Assembly: GCA_948099385.1 (NCBI GenBank)
Contig: CANUEZ040000020.1
Coordinates: 11,301,501 to 11,365,500 of the forward strand
DNA from: Fasciola hepatica
Taxonomy: Eukaryota; Platyhelminthes; Trematoda; Plagiorchiida; Fasciolidae
Reading direction: 5' to 3'
Length of the DNA: 64,000 bases
A model generated the notes under the pieces. That model searched no databases. It had not been told where the DNA came from and worked only from the letters and a program-made list of their open reading frames with translations. How positions within the stretch are numbered: the first letter of the stretch is position 1; each line of letters opens with the position of its first letter. The position numbers were made by a program, and so were the translations under genes. Below are positions 1 to 13,100 of this stretch, in pieces.

Positions 1-399
1 ATGATCTTGACTCCAATAAACAGCTCTCATTTTTCGTTCGAAATACATGATTAGCAGTGAACAAGATGCGAATACTGCTTTTGGTACTGCTCATGTATAA
101 CTACGCTTCTGTCTTTTTTTTACCAAAACCAGGTTAAAATATGACATCCCAAACAGCAATGTTGCTATCACCGTGCCGAGCTTTAGGAGAAGCCGACTGG
201 CCCAGCTTGGAGGAGGCTGCCTTGTGTAAATAAGACAACCCGTAAGAGAGAAAATCTACCTGCTTCCCATACAAGATAACATGCCAGACTAGGCCTGGCT
301 GCGAGTCACTATAAGAAGTCCTGAATTTATAATTAGTTGCATCTATCGACTCCCATTATGAATCAAAACTACTTCTGATCCGTCATGGGCTTTTGAGCG

Positions 400-2290
400 T
401 TGTTACCGAAGTAACCGGCCCCACCCCAATGGCCAATGATTTTACCGCATTAGGCATCCGTTGGTCTATTTCAGATGCCCTACAACACCCACTCCACTTT
501 TTGACTAGCATCCGAATAAGAGGATGAACCCAACATGTAAAGTGCCTAACTAGACACAGTAGCAGCTTTGATCTCATTCTGGAGGTGGGCTTATCTCGTG
601 TACACACTTCGGCCGGGATCAGAGTTTCGTGAAGCGGCCATTTACCGGTAGGTTGTGAGTTTCCAGTGCCAACACCAACCGTTCACATATCAACCACCAA
701 CAGACCGTCCCGTAGAGCCAGATGGAACCCTTTATCCTCACTCATTCACGCCCAGAACTAGGGCGCTTCCTTTTCTTGCAAAGATCAGCACACTTTTGTG
801 TATCAGCTCTACCCCGCTTCAATGGAATGTCTTGATTTAATCGCCCCAACCGGCGGACTACCCGGATGCGATGAACCAAACACTGTATGTAGGTCACAGA
901 AGAAGCTTTCTAAGCTTCATAGCAAGTTCTTCAATCCGAGAAGTTTTTCATCCTTCTTACAATTGATCGGCTTATCTCACTCGCAGTAGTTGGGTAAAAC
1001 TCGCTCTGATAAAAAACAGGACTACGGGAGCTGAGTAAACTCAACAGGTGAGAAGCCCTGTCTAAACTGAAGAAACTAAGAACTTTCCGTGGAATTAACC
1101 TTTCCCATCTACTGTATATAACAGCAAATATATACAGAGCTCCCAAGAGGCCTAGGAAGATTACAGTACCTGCTTTGCTTCATCCCTGAAGACCGGTGAC
1201 TCCCCAGGCCTATACCTCTTTTAGCCGCTACCGTGCGAACGGGTCTCCAAAAATCTTATTTCAGCCAAATGGACTGACAACACAGCAGACTGAAAGTAAA
1301 CGGGCCTATCACCCCGGTCTGGATGCCGCACATCTGTTACTTTCAATTTAGGCGGAATTGATATCCGGGTCTTTTTGTCGAAGGCTTTTGTTCATCTATT
1401 AGTAGTAACATCTCTCTCATTGAAAACATAAGCTATTATCTGAATTCCTAAGAAAGGCTCACGACTGGGCCCAACCAGCTATTGACCATAGAAACAAACG
1501 CCCGTAGTTTCCCGAACTATGGAAGGGCTGAGCAAGAGTAAACTGACAACCCACCTACTGGAAGATCATCTCATAAACTCCAACTGGCAGGTCTTTTCTT
1601 CACAAAAGGTCATGTGTCATTTGCATGAGTGATTTCCTCGACTGACAGTGGTAAGTCCAAGATCGTGATTTTCCTCAACGTGACCGAGGCTTTCGATCTG
1701 GTATCAACTAATTCGCCACTGGTTAAGAAGGAAGCCTACGGAAGTGATGACCCAATCCTTAGCTGGTCTTCAGCATATCTGGCCCCTTGAAAACACTTGA
1801 TAGACGTTGATGGCCGCTTATCTCTACCTCGCCCAGCGACTGGCGGAGCTATTCAGAAAAATGTTCTGAGCCCGTCACATTTTCATATTCACGTAACGAC
1901 ATTTTTACCGTCACAAGATACAGTGTTGTATTCTTTCTGCAGACGGCGGTAAACATTTTACTCCTTTGAACCTGGCGCCTCAGCTTCCACCATAGCTGAC
2001 ATAGCTCGCGACTTACTGCGACTAGATTCTTGGAGCAACTAATGGTTGAAGAAATTATCCACAAATAGAAGAGGTATCTTTAAGTGTGAACGTCGGGTTC
2101 CCACGGGAAAGTTTAAAACTAATGATCGGTTTATCCGCAACAGCCCGAGGATAAGAGCACTTCTGGAACTCACTTCGAACCACTTGAGAAACATTGCACC
2201 CTGCTAACATGCCGCCGATCAATAGATTAACCACTGAGAATTTACGGCATAGAATAACCAAACGGCATCCAGGGTAATCCTCACCCCTAA
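400..2290 (+). pseudogene. CR1-type LINE ORF2 remnant (endonuclease and RT)
   Basis: Plus-strand reading gives two blocks that align in order with the better CR1 copy at 57.6-60.7 kb. Around 415-650 the end of the APE endonuclease is visible (a TQHV motif followed by a FDLIL segment matching ILDLVF of the intact copy). Around 1,640-2,160 the RT palm is visible: an aspartate-containing FLNVTEAFD in place of YLDLSKAFD, then DPILSW, then a degraded GVIQGSVLGP region, a damaged FADD box near 1,940, and the following thumb segment. Stops and frameshifts are frequent, so nothing is translatable. The 650-1,480 interval should hold the linker between the domains, but I cannot align it. The element enters from outside the window or is 5'-truncated. 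Confidence 0.7.
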
Positions 2291-2704
2291 GCTATATGGA
2301 ACGGTATGAATTATTACTTCCAAATCCCTTGTGGCAACTTCATCTACGAACAAACCTGTATTCCTTTCAATATTGTGAAAAGAGCATCTGGCAATTCAGC
2401 CCCCGGCTCGAAAATCCCTCCAAATACTCCGTACGACACTATGGCCTCCAGTCTATTACCTAGGTCTGGGACTTGGTCTAATTTCTTTATTATCGGACAT
2501 TATTTCCTTTGTAGCAAGCATCGAAGGCAAAATTAGGTGGCCATTCTTAGTCGTTTTAACTTTGACAAAAGGAAAAACAAACTTCTGACGGTGAAATCTT
2601 ATTCCAAAGCGAGGCTCCTTCGAAAATGGCACGCCAGCCTTTAAACTTGCTACGGAATACTAACGAGTTGCTTAAAAACCCGTTGTCCAGTTGATAGCAA
2701 ACAC

Positions 2705-2719
2705 ATCATCATCATCATC
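2705..2719 (-). repeat. (ATC)5 trinucleotide tail of the RTE element
   Basis: Five consecutive ATC units on the plus strand (GAT on the element strand) lie about 185 bp beyond the ORF end. This simple tail marks the 3' terminus of the RTE LINE. Confidence 0.7.
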
Positions 2720-2904
2720 GTACAGCGTTAAACAGTAGGGCAAGCCCCACTGACCACTGCCTTTCTCACCATGTTGCACGTTGGATTAAAAAGTATGAAT
2801 ATACAAGATGGAGAGGGAGTGGACCTACATGGGTGGGAAAAGGAAAGAATGCCCCAACAGCCAACACACGGAATACACAGTCTAACTGTACAAACGCACA
2901 TCGA

Positions 2905-5900
2905 TCAATCATTCTGATTCGATAGAAAGTGACAACACGATCGCCACTGCTCGCAGTTCGCTGCCATATCCTTCAGTGTCTCCAGCCAACTGGTAGACGG
3001 ATCTTTTGGACCCCAACCACGAAGACGTGAAGCACCTACTTTTCCTAAGTCTGCTGTACATTTTGTCATTCCTCGCTGCCACGTCATCTGTTGACCTCCA
3101 CGTGGTCTCTTCCACTCCCTAGGAGGAACGGAGAATAGGACACGGTACGGTAGACGTGTGTTTGCCATACGTAACACGTGTCCCAACTAACGAAGTCTAC
3201 TAATTTGGATACGCTGTGACAAAACGTTCTCTGAATTAGTACCCAATACTCGCTTTCTTACCTCATCGTTGCTTACTCGGCTATTCCACCCAATCCCAGC
3301 GATACTACGTAAACATCGATGGTCGAAAACCTCAAGACGACGAATATCTTCAGCACGCAGACTCCAAGTATCGCAACCGTACAACAAAACTGAACGCACA
3401 GTGGCACAGTATACACGACCTTTCAACTTCAGTGAAATATCGGATCGGCGCCACAAGTGCTTCAGTCCAGCGTACGCCGCTCGAGCTTTGGATATCCGCG
3501 TACTCACCTCTACTACTGTGCTCCCATCCGTCGTCACGCAGCTACCGAGGTAGGTGAAGTGATCGACAGCTAACAGCACCTCCCCACCGAGCATCGAGCT
3601 CGGAATTGTTGACGTCCAATCTTGTAATATCACTTTACACTTTGAAGGTGCAAAGCGCATGCCGAATGGAGCTACAGCTCTTGCGAGATTATCTAGTGCA
3701 CGCTGAGCATGTTCCGTGCATTCGAACAAGCAGACAACGTCGTCTGCGTAATCTAGGTCACATAGCTTTTCACTATCCCCTAGTTCGACGCCTACATCCT
3801 GAAGATTTTGCAAAGCACTCTCCATTATTTCGTCCATGACGAAGTTGAACAGGAATGGAGAGATGGGACATCCCTGTCGAACACCACTGGTTGTTTCGAA
3901 CCGACCAGATAGTTCACCGTAAACCCTAACGTGGCCAGAAGTATGAGAATACAATGATCTCATTAGGTTCACGAACTTCTGGGGCATACCTTTTCGATGA
4001 AGAGTACTGAAAAGCGATGTTCGATCAACTGAATCGAAGGCGCCTTTCAGGTCTAAGAAAATCATTATTGTTGGTCGGCGGTGCGTTTGACACGTTTCAA
4101 GTAGTCGGCGAAGAGTAAAAATCTGGTCGATGCATCCTCGACCTGGGCGGAATCCAGCCTGCTGTTCGCGGACATTCCTCTCGCGAGCCGGTGTAAGACA
4201 GTGCAGCAAAATCGAAGCTAATACTTTGGTGACTATCGGGATTAAGCTAATCCCACGATGATTACTGCAGTCATCGCGTATTCCCTTCTTGAAGATGGGA
4301 ACAATCAACGACTCACTCTATATTAACGGAATACGCTCCTCGTTCCAAATGTCACGGAGCAAGGCAGTAAGTGATTTTATCAACGCCTCACCACCCAGTT
4401 TGAAAAGAACTGGAGGAAGTTCGTCGGGACCTGCCGCTTTCCCCCGCCTTAGTAATCGAATACATGACTCTACTTCTACTTCTGATGGGGGCTCAAGTGA
4501 TACCACCCAAGAAGTCACAGTTGTTGACACGGGAGTAACTACACTAGCGTGCGGCCAGCTAAACTGTTCCTTGAAGTACTCGGCCCATCGGTCAAGCCTT
4601 TGCTGTTTGTTATGGATGGGTTCTCCATTCCTATTGCAAATCGTTTCACTGACCTGAGTTCGCCGTCCACTGGTGTCACGAATAAGTTTGAACAGTCTTT
4701 GACTGTTACCTGAAGCAGCTGCCACTTCCATTTCTTTGGCTACATTGACCCACCAATTTTCCCGATCCTTCTTAAGGCTTCGCGTAACTTGTCTTTGCAG
4801 CTTTCTCCGCATCTTATTCATCTCCTTACGGTTCGAGAGCTGACGCTTTTGCTCCATTATACTCAGCGACTCTTGCGAGATCCAGTGTCTCTGATGGACA
4901 ACGGATCGAGGACCACAGGCGAAACCTGCTGCAAAGTGCATCGCCTGTTTGATATGAGCCCAATGCTCATCTACATTACTGTTCTCCGTGGATCCTAGCT
5001 CATGTGCTAACTTCTGCTCATAACGGGTGCAAACGTCTGGATCACACAAACGTTGCACGGCTAATCCGGTTTGCGGTTTGCGACGATGGCCATGGAGCTG
5101 GAGAGATAATCGCATTAAAACTAAGGCATGGTCCGACTCTACGTACGTGGACCAGTAAGATCTACAGTTCTGAACAGAACTGCGCCATCGGTAGCTTACG
5201 GCAATATGGTTAATTTGACTCAAAGTATCTGTAGAGTTAGAGCGCCATGTCGCTGTGCGACGCGAGCTGTGTCGGAAATTTGTGCTAGACAAGAACAATC
5301 GATTGTCTGCACAAAATTGGAGAAGCCTATCCCCGTTATCTGTGCGCTCAGCGGGTAAAGCACAACGCCCACCTAAACAGGCTTCTGACACACTGAGTTT
5401 GCCAACTTGTGCGTTGAAGTCACCAGCTAGCACTACAATGTCAGAACCTTTACTGCTGCGAACGAGAGTGGCGAGGGCATCATAGAACTCATCTTTCTGC
5501 AAGCCTGAGCTGCAGTCCGTTGGGGCGTACGCCGAGATCACGAACAAATTGCGTTTAACACAACTATCCTTTCGAACGCCAACTGACCCTTGGAGTCTCA
5601 CAGCACATAAACGACTGTTAACAGGGATCCAGTCTAATAGGGCAGCCTCAGCCTTGTCAGTCAAGACAATTCCTACACCACGTTGACCAACAGCTCTAGC
5701 TGCTTCGTCTCCTGAGGTGCGCAGAATATACCTCGATGAGATACCAGGAGCAGTTAGCTGAATTACATTGCTCGAATCCTGGATACGCGTTTCGCTTAAG
5801 CAGCAAACATCAATCTTCAGAGAGTTCATTGTGAGGGCAAGGCACGCCTGCTGACCGGCCTGCATGAGTGTACGCACGTTGAAGTAGCCGAGATTCAGAG

Positions 5901-6234
5901 GCTGACGGGGCTTGAGAAAATGTGAGTTATCAGTCAGAGGATTATTCCCGACACTATTTGACAGTGAATCGTTGCGAGTATCGACCGTGTTATCAATGGG
6001 AGCATTATGGGTGGATAGATGGAGCAAAGAGGGATGGTTAAGGACAGAAGACAAAGGTTGAATAACAGAGAGGGAACTCTGAGCAGTAGCACATTTATCA
6101 CTACCCACCCCGCTCGATGCAATGGGCAGCGCGGTCCTGATTAGCCTGCGCGACGACCGATGCAGTATGGAATTCTTTATATTCGTGCAGTTCATGGGAG
6201 ATGTTGGGCGGGTACTGCTAGGGTGTCCAGCCAC
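2905..6234 (-). pseudogene. RTE LINE ORF: AP endonuclease plus reverse transcriptase
   Basis: One reading frame of about 1,110 codons, interrupted by only two TAG codons at 4315-4317 and 3187-3189. Order: an APE endonuclease with FNVRTL near the start, LSETRI, the catalytic AGDFNA and the terminal SDHALV; then an RT with VPIFKKG, FLDLKGAFDSVDR, SGVRQGCPISP and the catalytic YADD; then the C-terminal LGHVLRM segment common in flatworm RTE proteins. The first methionine in frame is at 6193-6195, though the frame is open to about 6,250. Both stops fall where relatives have Trp (near RIP-x-W-x-ESLIVP and RLRWLGHV), so each is probably a TGG to TAG change. The protein nicks target DNA and copies the element RNA. 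This copy should make no full product unless the stops are read through. Confidence 0.88.
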
Positions 6235-6537
6235 AAAGCAGGAGAACGATTAGGGTCCTCATCCAAAGCCTTTAGTTCTAACAAGAACCTATCCGCAAGG
6301 CAGCGGGATGGCTTAGTGGAAGCCCATTTGCTTGGATCAATTATTCTTCCACTGGTTTTTCCGACTGAGTTGCCAGCTCAAATCAACCCCCAACCTTGAT
6401 GACCAGGAGACTGGACTTTGTCTGACCTCTACCCATTGACCTGTCAGGTATGATTGCATCTCCGGCTTAAGGAAGCCATCCTGTATAGCTCTTTGGGTCA
6501 TAGGGGCGCGCAAGCCATCACACCACGTCAAGGTGCA

Positions 6538-6567
6538 GTCTCGTCGTGATGGAAGTCTCGTCGTGAT
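6538..6567 (-). repeat. 17-bp-period direct repeat in RTE 5' leader
   Basis: The 13-mer GTCTCGTCGTGAT occurs at 6538-6550 and again at 6555-6567, separated by GGAA. It lies at the far 5' end of the RTE element and may be part of its promoter or leader. That role is inference only. Confidence 0.5.
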
Positions 6568-6599
6568 CAATATTCAGGAGCATGCGGATCCATTCGGTA

Positions 6600-9500
6600 T
6601 TATACTAAACGAATGAATGCAGCCAAGTGCGTACCCTATCGTAGTCAGTAACACTTGCCTTTTGTCCACTTATCCCCCATTATTTCTCCCGCTCCTGGCC
6701 GCTACTTCCCAACTTGTCACCGTTGCTCTTTTGATTCATCAGTTCATGCCTTCTTTTTCACCGCAATCGGAAACGCTCTCTCTCATCTACCGCAATGGAG
6801 CATTAGAATATCCCCAGTGCTGGAAAATATGTGCCAACGTAAGGCGTAATATCATCATGGTTCCGGCCCTCCTCATGCCAAAACCATTCCCATCTCGGCA
6901 CCTCGTCACATCACTCAAGATTTTAGGCCGCGTTTTGATTACCACACCGTTATAATTCATGTGGTTTTCCATCCAACACACACCGTATATCCAGCCTTGT
7001 TAGGATTCGACCCGCGCATACCCCATGGCCTGATTTCAGCAACTCCACCTTCTAAATAATATCACGCTGCACTCAAGATTAGCCTTCGATGTAGCCTCCT
7101 TTTGGACCGGAAGCGCGATTTTTACAAAAATGTAATTCTTCCCTACTGTTCCATCTCGTCCGGGCGGGAAAGACACAATCACTAGCACTTCCTAGGCTCC
7201 ATAGAGAGTTTTCCTTTTGGAACCCCACTTCGCCGCACAAGAAAGTAGTCTTCAATCCAATGATCACACTGTAACAACCCATGTGGGTTTGCTTCCATCA
7301 AACAAGTGACATCGAATCTCGTTTGGGCTCCACCCGCGCACACACCATGGCTTGACCACCAACCCATCAAGAGCTCGTAACGATTCCTCTCCGATGTCCT
7401 CTGCAATTGACTTACATATATTTACTCGCATTCCATTAAGTTCCTTCTCACCTCCTGGTTACACCGATAGCTAGCACTAAGCTTCAGGATATCCTGCCGC
7501 CAGAAGTGTTTTATTTACCTTCCTTTTTATCTCAGTGCACTAAAGTCTAGCCCTTAAAGTTACGGCAGTTCGTTTTTTTGTTGCTCACACTTTAACTGGC
7601 CCAAAGTTTTGCATGATTCTTCGCACCACTTCTTTTCCTAAACCCATGACTGGTAGAAACAATAGACGGCAGGCTTTTCAGTAGTGCTTCCGGAACTTGC
7701 ATTTTATGGAAAACATCGCTTTATTCATCCCCATAAAAATAAATTGGAACCTTTTCTCGCTAGGAAGAACAACAAGACTTTTCAAGCAATTTGCTTTTCG
7801 TTCAAAACACGACTGCTTCCTAACTGGTTTCACTGCCCAGAATCCCCACAGCCCGACCGCCAGAACCTGTGATACTTAACCTCGCCGAATTAATACAACT
7901 CATTCTAATACAAACACTTCTGGGCACGGTCACATCCACCGGTTTGGCCGGAGCGCATAGGGCTTGCATGGCGTCTTCAAAGATGTGCGGGAGCGCCTAT
8001 ATCATTGGATAGCACCTCCCACCTCCAGAAACGGTTTTCGGGCTGGGTGTTCAGGGCACAATCAGCTTCATCCCCTAGCATAGCCTGCGAAATAAAGAAT
8101 TCTTTTTGTGCTAGTACTGCTGCTGCACATACGTCGTTTGCTCTGTCCATTTCCATTTCTCACTGGTTTTACTTCGGGCTTGTTTTAGATCTCGACGTTA
8201 CAACTTACCCTTCTTTCTCTCGGAGAAATTTACCACTCCATCATTTTGCAGAACAGTGGGTAGCTCTCACCTCTGCCTGCAATTCTTCTTCCACTTTGCA
8301 CACCGTGGTTGATTGAGTGAGTACTCATTGATCTTGGCCAGTATTTCATTGCCCACATTTCCTGAGTTATAGTTTTATCTACCCTACAGTCTTCTTCACA
8401 GTTATGTCCATTCTCTGTGTTAGGACCCGCTAATACCTTTCAAATGTTAGCACATCTAATTTTGCAGTTCATTCACCCATCATCATCACCAAATGACGTC
8501 CCATGCTGAAATACCCTTCCGTAGTTCCGCAGAAGTCAGTGAGGTGGGCAATAATTAACTGTACTCTTGAGCATCCCAAGTGGTTTTTTCAAGTGCCATT
8601 CCCCTTATCTATCCTTATTTTTCACACCACCATGTCCCTCATATTTGAAAGCCTCAGCTACACACCGCATCTAGCTTTGCCCCTCGGTCGCCATCATGTG
8701 ACACCAGGAACATGATCAAAAGAAGTAGTACACCTACCGTCCACCTACTATAGTACCACTCCTCTTCACTCTTCGCTCAGGCAGTCTCTCTCCCTCCGGA
8801 TATGCCACTTATGTGATATATAAACGCTACAAACACTGTATTCAGCCTCCAAAGTCTACTCTTATCTTTGTCTGCTGATGTATTTTATTCTAAGGCCACC
8901 GATCTACTGCGGCCGTCCGCGATACACTTTATGCAGCTTCATTCGTTTGCCATCTTGCGATACATATTAAATAGCTTATACCTATCGATGTACGCTTACC
9001 TGTCATCTACTCTACCGCCTCTCTTGCAAAAATGTAAAACCTTTGTGATCAAGGTTGGTAAGTACCGCACATTCAGTTCTCTTCCAAAGCAGCTCTAAAA
9101 TTTTGACGAACTCTCGAAAGGTAAAGAATTTGATGTACGATTACCTGTGTTTCCTCTGGCATTTTTCTTTCGTCACAGCTCTGGTAGTCTCTGTCTGCCT
9201 TGAGAAGTTTAATTTGTTTCCTATATGTATGATTCCTCCGGTATCCAGCCAAAAGGTTTTAACCGCCATCTCCGCTGACCGGTACATGTCTTCCTATGCT
9301 CAAATTCTCATTTGTGTTCATAGTTTCAGGCTCCCCGCCCTTGTGGATGCCTTTCTACCTCTCTCTTGTGAAATGCCCGTCAAAAGAGTCATCGGTACGC
9401 CCATGGACCTTCCACTACATTATCACTTTTACAAGACACATGTCTTTGCAATCTCTTCCTTGTGCACTCCAGATGGATTATTCGCCGTATTTCCGTTTCC

Positions 9501-9950
9501 ATAGTGGCGCATTTTAACAAACCTGTTACAAAGTGAGCAATTCGTCCAACGCTTACCTCTGACTTTCCTTTCTGCTACCTCACCGAACCTTCCATCTATA
9601 AGCTTTTCACAGTCTGCACCGAGCAAATGAATCTTTACAATTCATCTGACAAATTCTGTCTTCTGCGAAGACAAAGGAAAAGCCTCTTTGAATATGTTTC
9701 AAATTTCATCCCCGTCATTACTTCCGATACAATTTGCGTGTTCATCAAATTTTCATCTAACTTCACTCAGCTGTAACCGTAGCGGTGAACTGAATTTGAG
9801 CTCTGTATACTCCGGCCATTCTTACAATTTTAGTCCTTCTCAACTTCCTTATGTTTCTTCGTGTGAACCCACTTTATCTCCTCCCCCGTAAACGTTGATG
9901 CCTTCGAAAACCATACCACTTGAACGTGCATTGCAGCAAGCCTCAGGCCT
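6600..9950. other. Non-coding, pyrimidine-rich stretch; nothing identified
   Basis: The plus strand is rich in C and T through most of this interval. All open frames are short, with no domain or motif I recognise; the longest (149 codons at 9055-9504) has low-complexity hydrophobic/serine composition expected from pyrimidine-rich DNA. Two short degenerate copies of a motif containing ACCCGCGCA then CCATGG occur near 7,008-7,030 and 7,330-7,352. The composition resembles the sequence downstream of the plus-strand CR1 at 60.7-63.3 kb, so this may be an old CR1 3' UTR. I could not align it. Confidence 0.3.
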
Positions 9951-10870
9951 CTCTGAAATAAACCAATACTATTAATAATAAAAAGCTTTATAAGTAATGC
10001 AATTACATATATGAATAAATATGTAAATATATGGGTGAGTATTTTTTTATCAGGGCGTTTCCTGTGAAATATTTACCTCTTACAATACATCAATAATTTT
10101 CCCCCAATCTCAGCCATGTGTAAAAAGAAAAAGGTTACAAAAGAAGAAACAAAACTGACGCAGATTTTGTTGATATCAAATTTTAAATCAGTTTACTTTC
10201 CTTATCAACATAAAGGGCGAAATTCGCACGCGCAAAGAACCCCTTTGGGAAACTCGGCCCAAGCCCGGCTGGTTTTCAGATGGACTTACCCCCTCGGAAC
10301 CCGTCCATTTCCCCGATGCGTACCCAGTCCCAACTCAGCTGTAGCCCGCTATGAACCCAGCCCAGTCTAGGCTGGTTAACTAATGAGACATAGCCCCGAA
10401 ATGTAGGCCACGAACCATCCAAAATAATTCATCACATAAAGTTGCAAACTTGTTCATTGGAAAATTTTACTCACGGTGAACTATCTCTTGTGTATATCCA
10501 CAAATATTCAAACTGTTGCCGTGTACGCAATGAGCAGCACGCCTACGCAATAAAGGCTAACTTCTGGCTCAAAAAAAACCGCTTTCTTATTTTAAAGCAA
10601 TCTATGAAAGCCAAAAGAAAAAGTAATAATATTCTCGGGTTCTTCCAAAAAATTATGACGATCCACTTAACTCTGTACAACTGAATGTTCTGATTAACGA
10701 CTCTGTTCCAAGACAGGTCCGAACCCAGCTACATGGGTACATGGAAACGACTTAATGCGTCAAAGAGGCTGAATTAATAATGGGCTCTGATGAATAAGTA
10801 TTTCTGCCCAAAAAAGTGTAGTCAAAAATCAGGACGGTAATTGGCAGTGTGCTGCAACGAAAGATTAGTA
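9951..10870. other. AT-rich non-coding segment with a small GC-rich island
   Basis: Mostly AT-rich sequence without supported genes. A roughly 160-bp GC-rich island at about 10,215-10,375 stands out. It includes the small inverted repeat CCAGCC/GGCTGG near 10,354-10,372. No tRNA-like A/B boxes or coding similarity were recognised in it. Confidence 0.3.
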
Positions 10871-12209
10871 AAGGGGCACGAAATACAATGTTGAGCAGGA
10901 ACGGATCGAGATAGGTGGAGCAGAGTGAGTCAGTAAAGTACCGGTTTTTGGAGGATTAGCTGTGTGATGGTGGTGTCGTACGAATGTACTAAAAATGAAC
11001 GCTTGTCGGGGGAGATTCGGGGGGGGTGGCAAAAGGAATCTGGCAATATTCTGGGGGAAGCGGAGGAAATACATGCCCGGTATTGTCACTAGAATATGCA
11101 ATACCACCATGAGATAGGAGCTGGTGCGTGTGATCATGGGTACTAAATACTGGAACGGCGATGGCTAATGACGCGTTAATGGGGTGATTATAGCAATGAA
11201 TAAAGAAGGAGGTTACGGGTTGACAGGACTGTTTATAGCCATATAAGAGCATGGCGATATATAGTTTTCTCTGTGACAATAGTTCTTGACGAGTGGGTAG
11301 AGAATGAACCGGGAGCGGGAAATACCTGTGAAGCACGGGAACGAAGACGACCGTCGCAGGCAGAAAATAAGGGAGGAGGGGTGAAAGAAATGCTTGAAAA
11401 TGATAGACAGATGTATGGCGACTGATTCATTCAGATGCAGGCATATTACGTGACGACGGTCAAAAAAGAGACGTGCCAGGAAACAAGCATTCATGGCCGA
11501 AGAAGCATTGGGATGACGACTGGCGGAATGGCTAATGAATGCGGATCAAATGCTATTTCAAGACGGTCAGTAGAACGCGGAAAGTCAGCAAAGAAAAGGA
11601 ACTGGGGTGCAAATGTGCTGCGGCGGAGATGGGAAATTACGTCAGAAGGAAGTGGGTAGAAACTAGGTCGGAAAAGGTGGATCAGGGTGGGCCCTTCTGC
11701 TGAGGAATCACATTTGAAGTCGTTCATGTATCGTATTCCTAATAGATGGCTAAACCTGGTGAAACGGAATGCAAAAGTGGGGCAAACAAACGAAGAGAAC
11801 ACAAAAAGGTTAGAGCGTGTAAGGAGCAATATAATAAAAGACAGATGGAGGAAATTTCCGAGGTAAAGAAAAAAGGAAAGGATGTGAGATCCGATGGCAC
11901 TGATCAGTGTATTCATTTGAGTAGTCACGTGATGGCGGCCGAAAAAATAGAAAAAGCACCTGAACAGGTAACCCTGTATCGTAAGGGGTAACACATAATA
12001 GGTTTATCAGTTCGGGGAAAGAGTACCCGTGTCAGGGCAAGTTATGCAAGAATACCAAGTCTAGCCCCAGAGGGCGGAGCCTTAATGGATTTAGATTCGG
12101 AGGCTAGCTTTGTTTTGTATAGCTCAAAGTTATGGACCATCCAGGTAAATTCTTCGAAAAAGCCTTTTTAGGCTTTCTAAAGCAACTCCGTCAGATTTTT
12201 ACGTCAGAA

Positions 12210-13100
12210 AGAATTATCGGGCATTATTCGAGCAAAAGACTGATGCGCGGTCCGTAAATATTATTGATACCGTTTCGGGAACGGAAGTGCGGAAAAGACC
12301 AGCCACGCCCCTTCCAGCCTTGGCTGCTTGGATAAAGGCTTGCTCAGAGAAGTTCAGTGCTTTCGTGGTTGAGGCCCAAATCACGGACCGTAGACCAGCA
12401 AGCAACTGGAGACCCACCAAGAGTTAGGTATCCGGGGGACACTGGAAGTCATGTGTTAATATCCTGCTCTTATCAGCGGAAAACTTTATCATCTAACGGA
12501 CATTTACGGGACATACCCTCAGTAGACTTGAAGGAGTGGACTATATTGGTATCATCCGCAAATAAGAAAGGTGTGCCATGAAGTACTAGATCCGGCTCGC
12601 TGTTGGTATACGCTAGAAATAGAAGGGGACCAAGGACAATGCGCTGTATAAAGCCACATTCAACAGGTCTGGGGTTGGAGTCATGATCGTCAGTAAGGAC
12701 AACTTAAGGACTTTGGGTGAGGTAGGAAAGCATCCGGGAAAAGAACAAGTCGATGATGCCTGATGAACGCAGCAATCACTGAGGCTAGGGTCGAAGACAG
12801 ACAAAAATCCTCGAAATAGGGAGGTATAAAGTAACAAACATCTGCCTACTATGGACAACCTCCCTTTCCTGAGTTACGAAAGTCGGACTGGCTTGTGGCT
12901 CATGATCGCCATCTGAAAAACTCGTGCTCTGTATTGCCAAAAAGGTTGAAAGCAAGGAGGTAGGCGAAAAAGCAGTCTTTAATCGTCGCTTTCATTATTC
13001 CGGAGGTGACACGGGTGTGACTGACCGTTCGTGACCAAGCCTTTTTAGTGTCGTTGTATGATGACCGAAGGCTTTCAGTTGGGCAGTACAAAACTGGAGT
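12210..13100 (-). pseudogene. CR1 reverse transcriptase remnant
   Basis: Minus-strand fragments match CR1 RT blocks. Near 12,850-12,930 a HEFFRWRS segment corresponds to HGFLRSRS. Near 12,590-12,670 FIQRIVLGPLLFL corresponds to VIQGSVLGPLLFL. At about 12,530-12,570 the catalytic box reads FLFADDTNIVHSF. At about 12,260-12,340 FSEQAFIQAAKAGRGVAGLF corresponds to the segment after the palm in the younger copy. The frame changes several times and stops are present. The two aspartates of FADD survive, but no functional protein can be made. Confidence 0.7.

Larger units (their letters stand above)
2703..6570 (-). mobile_element. RTE-type non-LTR retrotransposon, nearly full length
   Basis: A LINE in minus orientation: a 5' leader to the right (about 6,250-6,570), one long ORF with AP endonuclease followed by reverse transcriptase, a short 3' UTR, and a 3' end made of a trinucleotide tail (five ATC units on the plus strand at 2705-2719). 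A short simple-repeat tail instead of poly-A is typical of RTE elements. The 3' flank lies next to the CR1 remnant at 0.4-2.3 kb, so it may have inserted into or beside that element. The 5' boundary is inferred from the loss of coherent sequence and could be off by 100 bp. No target site duplication was identified. Confidence 0.85.

Noticed and set aside
11491..11994. 167-codon minus-strand frame rich in Phe, Leu and Ser
   Set aside because: Composition is that of a pyrimidine-rich non-coding strand; it lies in the expected 3' UTR of a decayed CR1.
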